Program-made: the position numbers and the translations under genes
Shown here: positions 16,654 to 27,132 of the stretch, piece after piece
Position numbering within the stretch: position 1 is the first letter of the stretch
Layout of the letters: every line of letters starts with the position of its first letter
Notes under the pieces: model-generated
What the model was told of the DNA's origin: nothing
The model's input: only the letters and a program-made list of their open reading frames with translations
The model's database searches: none
Source: Microtetraspora malaysiensis
GTDB lineage: Bacteria > Actinomycetota > Actinomycetes > Streptosporangiales > Streptosporangiaceae
Length of the DNA: 64,000 nt
Reading direction: 5' to 3'
Assembly: GCF_001528665.1 (NCBI RefSeq)
Contig: NZ_BBYJ01000020.1
Location: forward strand, 62,001-126,000

Positions 16654-18258
16654 CTAGCGCCTTACCCGTCCCGCGACCATTCCAATGATGGAGCTGACCT
16701 CCGGGATCCGCATCTTGTGCGCCGTGGCGAGGTAAAGCACCAGACCCAGCCCGCCGCCGACCGCCAGCACGATTGCCGAGGTGAGGGCGGTGATGTCGGC
16801 GAACTGCCGGGTCAGCCACAGCGCGACCAGCGCGACCAGCGCGGCCGGGATCGCCGCGAAGTACATCTGCGAGAGCCCCGCGACCACGTCGCGGCCGCCG
16901 AGGCCGCCGACCTTGCGGCTGGCCAGCGTCCACGCCACTCCGGTGCCCAGCACGTACGCGATCATGAAGGAGAACGCCAGCCCGATCACGATGTAGCGCG
17001 GCGGGAGCACCAAGTACGCGACGAGGCTGAGCGCCGCGTTGATCGCGACGTTCACAGCGCCGAGGATCGTGGGCGTCCTCGTGTCGCCGAAGCTGTAGAA
17101 CACCCGCAGCAGGAGCTGGAAGATCGAGAACGGCACCAGCGCCAGCCCGAAGACCTGCAGCACGTTGCCGATGTAGAGCGCGTTGCCCCCGGTCATCCGG
17201 CCCCAGGAGAAGATCAGGGTCGTCACCGCGGGGCCGAGCACCATGAGCAGCAGCCCGGCCGGCACGATGACCGCCGAGATGAGCCGCACCGCCGACCCGA
17301 ACTCGCCGCGCGCCGAGTCGAACTCGCCGTCCGTGACGTACCGGCTCATCCGGGGCAGCATGGCCGTGATCACCGACACCGCGATGATGCCGTACGGGAG
17401 CTGGAAGAGCTGGAAGGCGTAGGCGTAGGCGCTGTTGCCCGCGCCCGGAGCCCGCTCGCCCGCGCCGGTGGCGAGCTTCGTGGTGACCAGGAAGCCGAGC
17501 TGGGTGATGCCGACGTAGACGAAGGTCCAGCTCGCCGTCTTGGCGGCCTCGCCGAGCCCGGTGCCGCGCAGCCCGAAGCGGGGGCGGAACCGGAACCCGG
17601 CCCGGTGCAGCGCGATGATCAGGATGATCGCCTGCGCCACGATGCCCGCCGTCGTCCCCGCGCCGAGGAGCACCAGGTCGCGGTCGGTGACCTCCTCGAT
17701 GTTCGCCGAGGCGCCGCCGACGACGATGTAGGTGATGCCGACCCCGATGACCACGATGTTGTTCAGCACCGGCGCCCACATCGGGGCGGCGAACCTGTCC
17801 CGGGTGTTGAGGATGGCGCCGGCCAGCGCGCCGATCCCGAAGAACGCGATCTGCGGCAGGATCAGCATCGCCAGCGTGGTGGCGATCTCGACCTTGCGTG
17901 GCGTCCAGTTGTCGGCCGTGTAGAGCTGCATGAGCGGCCCGGCCAGGACCACGCCCAGCACGGCGATCGCCGTGAGGATGAGGATGGCGAGGGTCATCAG
18001 CCGCTGCTCGAACGCCTCGCCCGAGTCGGCGTCCTGCTTCTGTGCGCGAACGATCAGCGGCACGATCACGCTGCTCAGCACGCCGCCGATGAGCAGGTCG
18101 AACAGGATGTACGGGATCTGGTAGGCGGCGTTGTAGGCGTCCCCGAGGGCCCATGTGCCGATGGCCGCGGCGATCACCGCGGTCCGCAGGAAGCCGGTGA
18201 GCCGGGACACCATCGTCCCGGCCATCATGATCGCGCTCGCGCGCAGCATCCTGCTCAT
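16654..18258 (-). CDS. murJ: Lipid II flippase MurJ (MviN)
   Basis: A 534-residue integral membrane protein of the MOP superfamily with about 14 transmembrane helices. It starts MSRMLRASAIMMAGTMVSRL and continues TGFLRTAVIAAAIG; later blocks include FFGIGALAGAILNTRDRFAAP and PFSIFQLLLRVFYSFGDTRTP. MurJ flips lipid II to the outer face for peptidoglycan synthesis. Unlike mycobacterial MviN it lacks the fused kinase-like tail, which is encoded downstream. Confidence 0.94.
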   Translation of the reverse strand: MSRMLRASAIMMAGTMVSRLTGFLRTAVIAAAIGTWALGDAYNAAYQIPYILFDLLIGGVLSSVIVPLIVRAQKQDADSGEAFEQRLMTLAILILTAIAVLGVVLAGPLMQLYTADNWTPRKVEIATTLAMLILPQIAFFGIGALAGAILNTRDRFAAPMWAPVLNNIVVIGVGITYIVVGGASANIEEVTDRDLVLLGAGTTAGIVAQAIILIIALHRAGFRFRPRFGLRGTGLGEAAKTASWTFVYVGITQLGFLVTTKLATGAGERAPGAGNSAYAYAFQLFQLPYGIIAVSVITAMLPRMSRYVTDGEFDSARGEFGSAVRLISAVIVPAGLLLMVLGPAVTTLIFSWGRMTGGNALYIGNVLQVFGLALVPFSIFQLLLRVFYSFGDTRTPTILGAVNVAINAALSLVAYLVLPPRYIVIGLAFSFMIAYVLGTGVAWTLASRKVGGLGGRDVVAGLSQMYFAAIPAALVALVALWLTRQFADITALTSAIVLAVGGGLGLVLYLATAHKMRIPEVSSIIGMVAGRVRR

Positions 18259-18316
18259 GCCCGTCCCTCACCCGGTGGCTCGGGACCGCGGTCGCCGGGG
18301 GCGTCGATCCGCTCGC

Positions 18317-20548
18317 TCACGATTTGTCTCCCTGGTCGGCGGCCACGGGCGGCTGCTCGGCGGCCTGGCCGGAGGAAGCCTGGGCGCCCCGGGGAAGCGA
18401 CTTGCCGGACCGGCGTCGCAGGACGCGCATGACCACGGCCGCCAGCATGATCGCGAGAGCGGCGCCGACGATGACGAGGGCGATGCCGGTGTACCCGGTG
18501 GCGCGGACCATCACGTGGACCTGCTTGCCGTACGGCCGGCCGTCCGCGGTGAGGAGCTGCACGGCGATCGTGCTGTCCCCGCCGTTGCCGTGCACGGTCA
18601 CCGGGACGTTCACCAGTTGGCTGCGGTTGTCGAGAATGGTGAGCTGCTCGGTCTCGTAGACCCCTCCGCGGGCGTCGATCGCGAGGCGGGACCTGTCGTC
18701 GGACGTCACCCTGATCTTGAGCGAGATCCTCTCGGACAGCGAGTTGTCCACGCTGACCGGGACCTGCCCGTTGGTGCCCGCGAGCGCTCGGGGCGTGTCG
18801 ATGACCGACACCAGGGCCATCCGCTGGTCGATGGACGTGCGCACCTGCTTGACGAAGCCGGCCACCCGCTTCGCGTCGCCCCGCCAGGACGCCGAGGCGA
18901 GCCGGAGCACGGCGTCGCCGAACAGGTTCTGCGGTTCGGTGGCCACCGCCTCGGCGATGTCCGCCTCACGGGCGAGCTTCTTCACGCCGCCGAGATAGGT
19001 CCGGGGCAGCTCGGCCCCGCGGTCCTGGTCGGTGTAGACGAGGTCGGACCGCGGCACCTGCGTCTTCCCCGGCCGGATCGAGTTGAGCGTGGTCAGCTGC
19101 AGCCACGGGGCCGACGAGGCGGCCTTGATCAGACCGGACACGAACTCGGGATCGGGGTTCCACAGGCGTGTCGTCGGCGCCGCGATCACGGTCCTGACCG
19201 GCTGACCCTGCGGCGCGACCTGCTGCTGTCGCTGAACCGCCCCCGACTGCTGCCCGACCCCGCCCTGCGTGGCCTGCTGCGGCTGCTCGAGCGCGATCAT
19301 CGCGGTCTCGGCGAGGAAGCGCTGCCGCGCGAGCAGGCCGGCCCCCGGCAGGGAGGTGTCCGTGCTGAGCGCCTCGCTCAGTGTGGGATCGGAGAGCAGC
19401 GCGGTGACCGGTCCGGAGACGGTGTCCACCGTCGTGGCCGCGTCCGGGGTCATGGTGATCTGCGGATCCGGCGGCAGAGTCGCGCCGGACATCAGGAGGG
19501 TGTGTACCCCTGAGGACGCCAGCTCGTCCAGGCCGTCGCGGTCCAGGGCGCCGCCGACCGGCCAGGCGGTCGCGGTCGAGATCTCACGGCCGAGCACGTC
19601 GCCCGCGACCTCGGCGCCCCGCTTCACCGCGTCCTGCGTCGGCGTGTCCAGCCCGGCGTGGACCAGCGCGGTCACGTCCGGATCCGCGTACGGCGTGGCC
19701 ACCACGGGCCGGCTGCCGAGCGCGGCGTTCAGGCCGTCGAGCCAGCGGCGGGCGCCGGGGTCGGCGGCCTTCTTCGCACCCCCGCTCGCGGTCCTGACCG
19801 TGTATTCGCCGGTGGCGGTGCGACGGGCGTCGTCGAGCAGCGCGGGATCGACGAACCAGGTCACCGTGCGCCCGCTCTTCTGCACGAGGTCGAGCAGCGA
19901 CGCGAGGCGGCCGGTGGAGACCGACGCGCGCAGGTCGTCGTCCATGAAGTCGGAGTCGCCCGCCCGGTGCGGCCGGTCCACGATCGGCATCGCGAGGGCG
20001 AGCTTCACCTTGGGCACGGGCTGCTCGGGCGGCACGTACGTCAGGAAGGTGCGCTCGATCTCGATCGGCTGGAGGGTGACGGCGTCCTGCACCTCGATGG
20101 CCAGGGGATAGACGCCCAGGCGCGACATGCCGAGATCGCGCGGCGTCAGGGCGAACTCGAACCGCAGCTTGCCCGAGCCGTCGAGCGGCGTGGCCTGCAC
20201 CTTGGTGCTGTAGGACGGTGTGGGGTAGCCCTGGCCGGCCGCGAAGGCCGCCATCTGCTCCCGCGACTGGAACGGCTGGCCCCAGTGGACGCGGACCCGG
20301 ACCGGGGCCGACGGCGTGCCGGTGACCACGCCGGAGATCGTGACGGGCGCCGCCTGATCGCGCAGCACTCCTGAGCTGATCTGCTCCAGGACGAGCGGGT
20401 CCACCGCTCGCGCCTTCGCCGAGGTCTCGGCCGTCGCCCTGGCCGGTACGACGCTCGTCGCCGCCGTGCCCGCGACAGCCGTACCGGCCATGCTCGTCGG
20501 GGCGAGCAGGGCGGACAGCAGGATCAGCGGAGCGGCCTTACGAATCAC
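18317..20548 (-). CDS. DUF6049 family secreted/anchored envelope protein
   Basis: A 743-residue protein starting at a GTG with a signal peptide (MIRKAAPLILLSALLAPTSM). The large extracytoplasmic part includes beta domains; the C-terminus has a transmembrane helix (GIALVIVGAALAIMLAAVVM) and a basic tail. It is the counterpart of mycobacterial Rv3909, always beside murJ in actinobacteria. Function is not established; envelope biogenesis is inferred from neighbours. A Gln-rich stretch occurs mid-protein (QQATQGGVGQQSGAVQRQQQ). Confidence 0.82.
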   Translation of the reverse strand: MIRKAAPLILLSALLAPTSMAGTAVAGTAATSVVPARATAETSAKARAVDPLVLEQISSGVLRDQAAPVTISGVVTGTPSAPVRVRVHWGQPFQSREQMAAFAAGQGYPTPSYSTKVQATPLDGSGKLRFEFALTPRDLGMSRLGVYPLAIEVQDAVTLQPIEIERTFLTYVPPEQPVPKVKLALAMPIVDRPHRAGDSDFMDDDLRASVSTGRLASLLDLVQKSGRTVTWFVDPALLDDARRTATGEYTVRTASGGAKKAADPGARRWLDGLNAALGSRPVVATPYADPDVTALVHAGLDTPTQDAVKRGAEVAGDVLGREISTATAWPVGGALDRDGLDELASSGVHTLLMSGATLPPDPQITMTPDAATTVDTVSGPVTALLSDPTLSEALSTDTSLPGAGLLARQRFLAETAMIALEQPQQATQGGVGQQSGAVQRQQQVAPQGQPVRTVIAAPTTRLWNPDPEFVSGLIKAASSAPWLQLTTLNSIRPGKTQVPRSDLVYTDQDRGAELPRTYLGGVKKLAREADIAEAVATEPQNLFGDAVLRLASASWRGDAKRVAGFVKQVRTSIDQRMALVSVIDTPRALAGTNGQVPVSVDNSLSERISLKIRVTSDDRSRLAIDARGGVYETEQLTILDNRSQLVNVPVTVHGNGGDSTIAVQLLTADGRPYGKQVHVMVRATGYTGIALVIVGAALAIMLAAVVMRVLRRRSGKSLPRGAQASSGQAAEQPPVAADQGDKS

Positions 20549-20594
20549 GTGCGGGCCAGGTGTGAGGATCGGCGCACGCCCAGAATGGTATGGC

Positions 20595-21131
20595 CTAAGC
20601 CGTCCTCATTGGGCTTCCCAGGGTCGTCAGAGCGCGCGGCCGGGGCGTCGCGAGGTCCGCCGAGTCGCCCGCCACCAGCGAGAAGAGGTGCCGGGCACGG
20701 ATTCGCAGCGCGGTGCGGCGTTCGCCCGTGACGGTGTAGACGGATTCGTCAGGATGGACGCCGTCGGCGAGTCGCCGGTCGACGAGGACCGTCAGGCCGT
20801 CGGGGAGCAGCAGCGGGCAGACGAGCCCCGCGGCGTAGTCGGTCACCGAGTTCACCAGGAAGGCCGAGGCGGCCGAGACGCGGTCGGCCCCGAGCAGGGC
20901 CGCCACCGCGGAGGGCGTGGGCGCCGCCCCGACGGCGCCGACCACGGCCACCGGCTCGGCCACCCCGCGCGTCACGGCGTCGAAAACGGTGACGCAGACG
21001 CAGCGCGCGGCGGGGGCGTCGAGGATCTCGGGCAACTCGTCGGCGCATGTCAAGGGGCGAGGAAGACGTACGATCTCATGGTGGATCTGGTGGGCGAGGA
21101 GCCAGCGGTGGATGGCGAGAGCGTCCTTCAT
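20595..21131 (-). CDS. YbaK/ProX-type aminoacyl-tRNA deacylase-like protein
   Basis: A 178-residue protein with features of the YbaK/prolyl-tRNA editing fold: AIHRWLLAHQIHHEIVRLPR at the N-terminus, the central VAVVGAVGAAPTPSAVAALL segment and GLVCPLLLPDGLTVLVDRRL toward the end. Such proteins hydrolyse mischarged tRNA in trans. The classic catalytic Lys (K46 in H. influenzae YbaK) is not obvious here, so activity is uncertain. It lies divergent from cca, a tRNA-maturation gene. Confidence 0.7.
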   Translation of the reverse strand: MKDALAIHRWLLAHQIHHEIVRLPRPLTCADELPEILDAPAARCVCVTVFDAVTRGVAEPVAVVGAVGAAPTPSAVAALLGADRVSAASAFLVNSVTDYAAGLVCPLLLPDGLTVLVDRRLADGVHPDESVYTVTGERRTALRIRARHLFSLVAGDSADLATPRPRALTTLGSPMRTA

Positions 21132-21234
21132 CTCATTGCTCCTTGCCTCGTCCCAGAGCCCCCGGCACGGCCGTAAGAGGTGATCGCAGCGTGTCGGGGG
21201 AAACCTGTTCCGTGACCGAAGGACGTACCCAGCC

Positions 21235-22671
21235 TTGTCCGTTTCAAATCTGAGCGATATTCAGAAACGCTCCGTGGACGACCTTTTCCGGCGGATCGCT
21301 CCGGTCGCCGACGAGATCGGCGAGATGTTCGCCGCGCGCGGCCACGAGCTGGCCCTCGTCGGAGGGTCCGTTCGTGACGTCTTCCTCAGCCGGATCGGGA
21401 ACGACCTCGACATGACCACGGACGCCAGGCCCGAACAGGTACTGGAGATCGTCAAGGACTGGGCGGACGCCGTCTGGACCATCGGCATCGACTTCGGCAC
21501 CATCGGCGTCCGCAAGGGCGGCTGGATGCTGGAGATCACCACCTATCGCGACGAGTCATACGACCGGACCTCGCGCAAGCCCGAGGTCTCGTACGGCGAC
21601 ACGCTGGAGGGCGACCTCGCCCGGCGGGACTTCGCCGTCAACGCGATGGCGGTGCGGCTGCCCGGCCACGAGTTCGTGGACCCGCACGGCGGGCTCTCCG
21701 ACCTGATGGCCAAGGTGCTGCGGACGCCGGCCACGCCGGAGCAGTCCTTCGACGACGACCCGCTGCGGATGCTGCGCGCGGCGCGGTTCGCCTCGCAGCT
21801 CGGGTTCGCCGTCGATCCGAAGGCCGTCGAGGCCATGACCGCGATGGCCGGGCGGATCGAGATCGTCTCCGCGGAGCGCATCCGCGACGAGCTGGACAAG
21901 CTCGTCTGCGGCGGGCAGCCGCGCGAGGGCCTGTCGCTGCTCGTGGAGACCGGGCTGGCCGCGCACGTCCTGCCCGAGCTGCCCAAGCTCCGCCTGGAGA
22001 TCGACGAGCACCACCGGCACAAGGACGTCTACGAGCACACGCTGATCGTCCTGGAGCAGGCGATCGCGCTGGAGGATCCCGGCCCGGACCGGGTGCTGCG
22101 CTGGGCCGCGCTCCTCCACGACGTGGGCAAGCCCAAGACCCGCAGGAACGAGTCCGGAGGCCGGGTCTCCTTCCACCACCACGAGGTCGTCGGCGCCCAG
22201 ATGGCCAAGAAGCGGCTGGCGGAGCTGCGCTTCCCCAAGGATGTCGTGTCGGACGTGTCGCAGCTGGTGGAGCTGCACCTGCGCTTCCACGGGTACGGCA
22301 CCGGCGAGTGGACCGACAGCGCCGTCCGGCGGTACGTGCGCGACGCGGGCCACCTGCTCGACCGTCTGCACAAGCTCACCCGCGCCGACTGCACCACGCG
22401 CAACAAGCGCAAGGCGGCCGCGCTGTCCCGGACGTACGACCAGCTTGAGGTGCGCATCGCGCGGCTGGCCGATGAGGAGGAGCTGTCCAAGATCCGGCCC
22501 GAGCTCGACGGGAACGAGATCCAGGAGATCCTCGGCGTGTCCCCGGGCCCGGTCGTCGGCCGCGCGTACAAGCACATGCTGGAGGTGCGCATGGACCAGG
22601 GCGTGATCGGCAAGGAGGCGGCGCGCGAGGAACTGCTCGCCTGGGCGCGGGCGGAGAACGTCCTGCCCTGA
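21235..22671 (+). CDS. cca: CCA tRNA nucleotidyltransferase
   Basis: A 478-residue class II nucleotidyltransferase that adds or repairs the 3' CCA of tRNA. ELALVGGSVRDVFLSR and NDLDMTTDARPEQ supply the GGSVRD and DxD catalytic motifs; RRDFAVNAMAV and DPLRMLRAARFASQLG follow; an HD domain (WAALLHDVGKPKTRR) lies around residue 300, as in actinobacterial PcnA/Cca proteins. The likely start is TTG 21235. The gene is in the Rv3907c-equivalent position. Confidence 0.95.
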   Translation: MSVSNLSDIQKRSVDDLFRRIAPVADEIGEMFAARGHELALVGGSVRDVFLSRIGNDLDMTTDARPEQVLEIVKDWADAVWTIGIDFGTIGVRKGGWMLEITTYRDESYDRTSRKPEVSYGDTLEGDLARRDFAVNAMAVRLPGHEFVDPHGGLSDLMAKVLRTPATPEQSFDDDPLRMLRAARFASQLGFAVDPKAVEAMTAMAGRIEIVSAERIRDELDKLVCGGQPREGLSLLVETGLAAHVLPELPKLRLEIDEHHRHKDVYEHTLIVLEQAIALEDPGPDRVLRWAALLHDVGKPKTRRNESGGRVSFHHHEVVGAQMAKKRLAELRFPKDVVSDVSQLVELHLRFHGYGTGEWTDSAVRRYVRDAGHLLDRLHKLTRADCTTRNKRKAAALSRTYDQLEVRIARLADEEELSKIRPELDGNEIQEILGVSPGPVVGRAYKHMLEVRMDQGVIGKEAAREELLAWARAENVLP

Positions 22672-22695
22672 TCGGGCCACCTCTAGGGTGAGGGC

Positions 22696-23958
22696 GTGGA
22701 CGCCGACGAGATCCTGCGGCTGGACCTGCGGCACGTGTGGCATCCCTACGCCGCCGTGCCGGCGGGCGTCCCGGCGCACGTGGTGCGCCGGGCGGAGGGC
22801 GTCCGGCTGACGCTCGCCGACGGGCGGGAGCTCGTCGACGGCATGTCGTCCTGGTGGGCGGCCGTTCACGGGTACAACCACCCGCGGCTGAACGAGGCGC
22901 TCCGCGCCCAGCTCGACGACATGGCGCACGTCATGTTCGGCGGCCTCACCCACGAGCCGGCCGTACGGCTGGCCCGGACGCTCGCCGGGATGACCGGCAT
23001 GGACCGGGTGTTTCTCGTCGACTCGGGGTCGGTGGCCGTGGAGGCTGCGATCAAGATGGCGATCCAGCACGACGCCGGGCACCGGGGCCGCTCGACGCTG
23101 CTGACCGTGCGCGGCGGCTACCACGGCGACACGTTCGGCGCCATGTCGGTGTGCGACCCCGTCAACGGGATGCACCACCTCTTCTCCGGGGTCCTGCCGC
23201 GCCACGTCTTCGCGCCCCGTCCGCCCGCGTACGGGCCGGCCTACGACGATCCGCGGCTGGCGGCGTACCTGGACGAGCTGTCGGCCCTCGTCGCGGCGCA
23301 CGCGGACGAGCTGGCCGCGATCATCGTGGAGCCGGTGGTGCAGGGGGCGGGCGGGATGCGCTTCTACCACCCGGCCTGCCTGCGGCGGCTGCGCGAGCTG
23401 GCCGACGAACACGACGTGCTGCTGATCGCCGACGAGATCGCCACCGGGTTCGGCCGCACCGGGGAGCTGTTCGGCTGCGACCACGCCGGGATCCGGCCCG
23501 ACATCATGTGCGTGGGCAAGGCGCTGACCGGCGGCTATCTCTCGCTGGCGGCCACTCTCTGTACGGAGCGGGTGGCCGAGCGCGTGGGCGTGCTGATGCA
23601 CGGCCCCACCTTCATGGGGAACCCGCTCGCCGCCGCCGTCGCGAACGCCTCGCTCGATCTGCTGGCGGAGCGGCCCTGGCGGGCCGAGGTGGCCCAGATC
23701 GAGGCGGGGCTCGCCGCGGGCCTGGCGGAGGCCCGCGACGCCCCCGGCGTGAAGGACGTACGGGTGCTGGGCGCGATCGGTGTGATCGAGACCCACCGCC
23801 CCGTCGATGTCGCGAAAATTCAGGACATCGTGATGGCGCAGGGCGTCTGGCTCCGCCCCTTCGGCACCCTGATCTACGCGATGCCGCCGTACGCCTGTAC
23901 GCCGGAGGATGTGGACCGGATCGCCGCCGCCATGGTGGCCGCCTCAGGCGTTCTTTGA
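22696..23958 (+). CDS. bioA: Adenosylmethionine--8-amino-7-oxononanoate transaminase
   Basis: A 420-residue class III aminotransferase converting KAPA to DAPA in biotin synthesis. HVWHPYAAV at the start, [68 protein letters not shown] and the PLP lysine in [12 protein letters not shown] are all BioA hallmarks. GTG start, 24 bp after cca. No bioB/D/F genes are adjacent. Its 3' end overlaps the convergent MFS gene by 15 bp. Confidence 0.93.
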   Translation: MDADEILRLDLRHVWHPYAAVPAGVPAHVVRRAEGVRLTLADGRELVDGMSSWWAAVHGYNHPRLNEALRAQLDDMAHVMFGGLTHEPAVRLARTLAGMTGMDRVFLVDSGSVAVEAAIKMAIQHDAGHRGRSTLLTVRGGYHGDTFGAMSVCDPVNGMHHLFSGVLPRHVFAPRPPAYGPAYDDPRLAAYLDELSALVAAHADELAAIIVEPVVQGAGGMRFYHPACLRRLRELADEHDVLLIADEIATGFGRTGELFGCDHAGIRPDIMCVGKALTGGYLSLAATLCTERVAERVGVLMHGPTFMGNPLAAAVANASLDLLAERPWRAEVAQIEAGLAAGLAEARDAPGVKDVRVLGAIGVIETHRPVDVAKIQDIVMAQGVWLRPFGTLIYAMPPYACTPEDVDRIAAAMVAASGVL

Positions 23959-25245
23959 CGTCTCGAGCGCGGCGGGGCGGTGCGAGGGGACGAGCAGGCG
24001 GTATCCCAGCGCTCCCAGCACATACGCGCCGGCGATGACGCAGAGCGCGGCGTAGGACTTGCCGTTCGGCGGGAGAATCGTCGCCGCGATCAACGCGCCG
24101 AGCACGGTCGTGGCGTTGAAGAGCATGTCGTAGATCGAGAACACCCGGCCGAGATAGACGTCGTCGACGTCCCGCTGCACGACCGTGTCGGCGCAGATCT
24201 TGACGCTCTGGCCGCCCACACCGAGCACGAATCCGCCGATGAGGAACCCCCACTGGTGGAACGGCAGGCAGAGCACCAGCTCCAGCACCCCGCAGCTCGC
24301 GAGCATCATCGGGACCCAGTTCTCGATGCCGAACCGCTGGCTGCCCCATGGCGTGATCAGTGCGGCGACGAAGAAGCCCGCGCCCGAGGTCGCCACCACC
24401 AGCGTGATCCCCTTGAGCGCCACCTCGGCGTCGGTCGTGAAGTAGTACCGGTAGAGCATGACCACCAGCGCGATGGACAGGCCGTACAGCAGGCGGTGGG
24501 TGGCCATGGCGCCGAGCGCGGCCGCCGCGGGGCGACGGGCCAGGATGTGCCGCGCGCCGTTCAGGAGCCCGGCCAGCACGTCCCGGATCATCTCGCTCGC
24601 CCGCGGCCGGTCCGGATCGTACGCCGGGCCGAGCAGCTCACGCGGCATGGTGCGCGCGATCAGGGCGCTGAACCCGAAGACCACGCCCGAGACGACGAGC
24701 AGGGCGACGGTGCCGCCGGTTTCCGGGCCGATGGCGAAGCGGAGCAGGAACCCGACGCCCGCGCCGACGAAGGTCAGCACGGTGCCCGACGTCGGCGTCA
24801 CCGCGTTCGCGATCATGAGTCGGTCGGACGGCACGACATGGGGCAGCGAGGCCCCGAGCGCGGCCAGGAAGAAGCGGTTGACGCCGAGCACGGCGAGCGC
24901 CGCGGTGTAGAAGACGACGTCCGAGGCCCCGGCGGCCAGCAGGACCGCGGTCAGGACCAGCAGCGTGCCCCGCACGAACGGCGCGACGACCAGGATCTGC
25001 CGTCGCGACCAGCGGTCGATGAACACCCCGACGAACGGCCCGAGCAGGCTGTACGGCAGGAACAGCACGGCCATGCCGGCGGCGATCTCCGCCGCGGTGG
25101 CCTGCTTCTCCGGGCTGAAGAATGCGAAGCCGGCGACGGCGACCTGGAAGATCCCGTCGGAGAACTGCGACAACAGACGGGTTCCGAAGAGCCGTCTGAA
25201 GTCCCGCCCCTGCAGGACAACGCGCAGATCTGAGACGTAGGACAC
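23944..25245 (-). CDS. MFS transporter
   Basis: About 433 residues with roughly 12 transmembrane helices. The MFS motif is seen in [19 protein letters not shown] after helix 2, and a second-half counterpart lies around [20 protein letters not shown] prefer the GTG at 25245 (protein [20 protein letters not shown]); in-frame alternatives are ATG 25290 and the 25356 start, which add a basic N-terminus. Substrate is unknown. Convergent with bioA, overlapping 15 bp. Confidence 0.85.
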   Translation of the reverse strand: MSYVSDLRVVLQGRDFRRLFGTRLLSQFSDGIFQVAVAGFAFFSPEKQATAAEIAAGMAVLFLPYSLLGPFVGVFIDRWSRRQILVVAPFVRGTLLVLTAVLLAAGASDVVFYTAALAVLGVNRFFLAALGASLPHVVPSDRLMIANAVTPTSGTVLTFVGAGVGFLLRFAIGPETGGTVALLVVSGVVFGFSALIARTMPRELLGPAYDPDRPRASEMIRDVLAGLLNGARHILARRPAAAALGAMATHRLLYGLSIALVVMLYRYYFTTDAEVALKGITLVVATSGAGFFVAALITPWGSQRFGIENWVPMMLASCGVLELVLCLPFHQWGFLIGGFVLGVGGQSVKICADTVVQRDVDDVYLGRVFSIYDMLFNATTVLGALIAATILPPNGKSYAALCVIAGAYVLGALGYRLLVPSHRPAALETSKNA

Positions 25246-25409
25246 GGCGGCCAGCCTACGCGCGCGGTCCGACAGGCGTATCCGGATCATCCCTGACCCG
25301 TCCCTGATGATGCGCGGCACTTCCCGGGAGGCGGCGGCGGGGAAAGGGCTTGTCACCGGATCCGCCGGTTCGCCAGGTTTCCGGGGACGGACCCCGTAAC
25401 CTCGGTCGT

Positions 25410-25991
25410 GTGACCAATGACGAACATGTCGTGCTGGTCGACGGCGAGGGAAACCCCGTGGGCACGGCCCCGAAGGCCGCGGTGCACGGCACCGACACTC
25501 CGTTGCACATGGCGTTCTCCAGCTACGTCTTCGACCGTGAGGGGCGCCTCCTGCTCTCGCGGAGGGCCGGGCACAAGAAGACCTGGCCGGCGCAATGGAC
25601 GAACAGCTGCTGCGGGCATCCGCTGCCGGGCGAGGCGCTTCCCGCGGCGGTGATCAGGCGGCTGGAGTACGAGCTCGGGCTCGTCGTCGAGAGCGTCGAC
25701 CTCCTGCTGCCCCGGTTCGCGTACCGGGCGGTGATGGACAACGGGACGGTCGAGAACGAGCTGTGCCCGGTCTACCGGGCGATCGTCTCTGCGGAGCCGG
25801 CGCCTAACCCGGACGAGGTCGACGCGGTGCGCTGGATGCCCTGGAAGCAGTTCGCCGACACGGTGATGAGCGGGGAGCTGGACATCTCACCCTGGGCACG
25901 GGAGCAGGTGCCGCAGCTTGTGGCGCTCGGCCCCGACCCGCTGACCTGGCCCGTCGGCGACCCGGCCCGCCTGCCTGCCGCCGTACGGTGA
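25410..25991 (+). CDS. idi: Isopentenyl-diphosphate delta-isomerase, type I
   Basis: A 193-residue NUDIX-fold isomerase interconverting IPP and DMAPP in isoprenoid synthesis. [13 protein letters not shown] (about residues 66-78) carries the catalytic Cys, and [12 protein letters not shown] holds the catalytic Glu; [20 protein letters not shown] is also typical. GTG 25410 is chosen because homologues begin with [10 protein letters not shown]. The frame is open upstream to 25350 without homology. Confidence 0.95.
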   Translation: MTNDEHVVLVDGEGNPVGTAPKAAVHGTDTPLHMAFSSYVFDREGRLLLSRRAGHKKTWPAQWTNSCCGHPLPGEALPAAVIRRLEYELGLVVESVDLLLPRFAYRAVMDNGTVENELCPVYRAIVSAEPAPNPDEVDAVRWMPWKQFADTVMSGELDISPWAREQVPQLVALGPDPLTWPVGDPARLPAAVR

Positions 25992-26007
25992 CCCATACAA
26001 ACGAAGA

Positions 26008-26034
26008 CGCCCCGGCTCACGACGAGCCGGGGCG
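26008..26034. terminator. Bidirectional terminator between idi and ino1
   Basis: A perfect 11-bp stem CGCCCCGGCTC / GAGCCGGGGCG with a 5-nt loop sits in the convergent gap between idi and ino1. Confidence 0.8.
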
Positions 26035-26039
26035 GTGCG

Positions 26040-27119
26040 TCAGCGATCGACCTCGCCGCGGATGAAGCGCTCGACGGCCTCGTGGGCCACGTCGTCGGAG
26101 TACTGCTCCGGCGGCGACTTCATGAAGTAGGACGACGGCGAGAGCAGCGGGCCACCGATGCCCCGGTCCAGCGCGATCTTGGCGGCGCGGACCGCGTCGA
26201 TGATGATGCCGGCGGAGTTGGGGGAGTCCCAGACCTCCAGCTTGTACTCCAGGTTGAGCGGGGTGTCGCCGAAGGAGCGGCCCTCCAGGCGAACGTAGGC
26301 CCACTTGCGGTCGTCGAGCCACGGCACGTGGTCCGAGGGGCCGATGTGGACGTCGGCCTTGGCCATCTCGTGCGGGATCTGCGAGGTGACCGACTGGGTC
26401 TTGGAGATCTTCTTGGACTGGAGCCGCTTCCGCTCCAGCATGTTCATGAAGTCCATGTTGCCGCCGAAGTTGAGCTGGTACGTGCGCAGCAGCTCGACCC
26501 CGCGGTCTTCGAACAGCTTGGCCATCACCCGGTGCGTGATGGTGGCGCCCACCTGCGATTTGATGTCGTCGCCGACGATCGGCACGCCCGCCTCGGTGAA
26601 CTTGGCCGCCCACTCCGGGTCGGACGCGATGAAGACCGGCAGCGCGTTGACGAAGGCCACCTTGGCGTCGATCGCGCACTGGGCGTAGAACCGGTCGGCC
26701 TCCTCGGAGCCGACGGGCAGATAGGACACCAGGACGTCGACCTTCGCGTCCTTGAGCGCCTGGACCACGTCGACCGGCTGCTCGTCGGACTCCTCGATGA
26801 TCTCGCGGTAGAACTCGCCGAGACCGTCGAAGGTGTGCCCACGCTGCACGGTGACGCCGAGGGGCGGCACGTCGCAGATCTTGATGGTGTTGTTCTCGGA
26901 GGCCACGATCGCCTCCGACAGGTCACGGCCGACCTTCTTGGCGTCCACGTCGAAGGCGGCGACGAACTCGACGTCGCCGACGTGGTAGTCGCCGAACTTC
27001 ACGTGCATCAGGCCCGGCACTCGGCTGGCCGGGTCGGCGTCCTTGTAGTAGTGGACGCCCTGCACCAGTGACGCGGCACAGTTCCCCACGCCCACGATGG
27101 CTACGCGTACCGAACCCAT
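26040..27119 (-). CDS. ino1: Inositol-3-phosphate synthase
   Basis: A 359-residue myo-inositol-1-phosphate synthase that cyclizes glucose-6-phosphate for inositol, phosphatidylinositol and mycothiol. [20 protein letters not shown] is the NAD-binding start; [20 protein letters not shown] and [19 protein letters not shown] are conserved core blocks. ATG 27119 is preceded by AAAGGAG; an upstream in-frame ATG at 27185 lies inside padR. It is 13 bp downstream of padR on the same strand, implying an operon controlled by PadR. Confidence 0.95.
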   Translation of the reverse strand: MGSVRVAIVGVGNCAASLVQGVHYYKDADPASRVPGLMHVKFGDYHVGDVEFVAAFDVDAKKVGRDLSEAIVASENNTIKICDVPPLGVTVQRGHTFDGLGEFYREIIEESDEQPVDVVQALKDAKVDVLVSYLPVGSEEADRFYAQCAIDAKVAFVNALPVFIASDPEWAAKFTEAGVPIVGDDIKSQVGATITHRVMAKLFEDRGVELLRTYQLNFGGNMDFMNMLERKRLQSKKISKTQSVTSQIPHEMAKADVHIGPSDHVPWLDDRKWAYVRLEGRSFGDTPLNLEYKLEVWDSPNSAGIIIDAVRAAKIALDRGIGGPLLSPSSYFMKSPPEQYSDDVAHEAVERFIRGEVDR

Positions 27120-27132
27120 CGCACTCGCTCCT

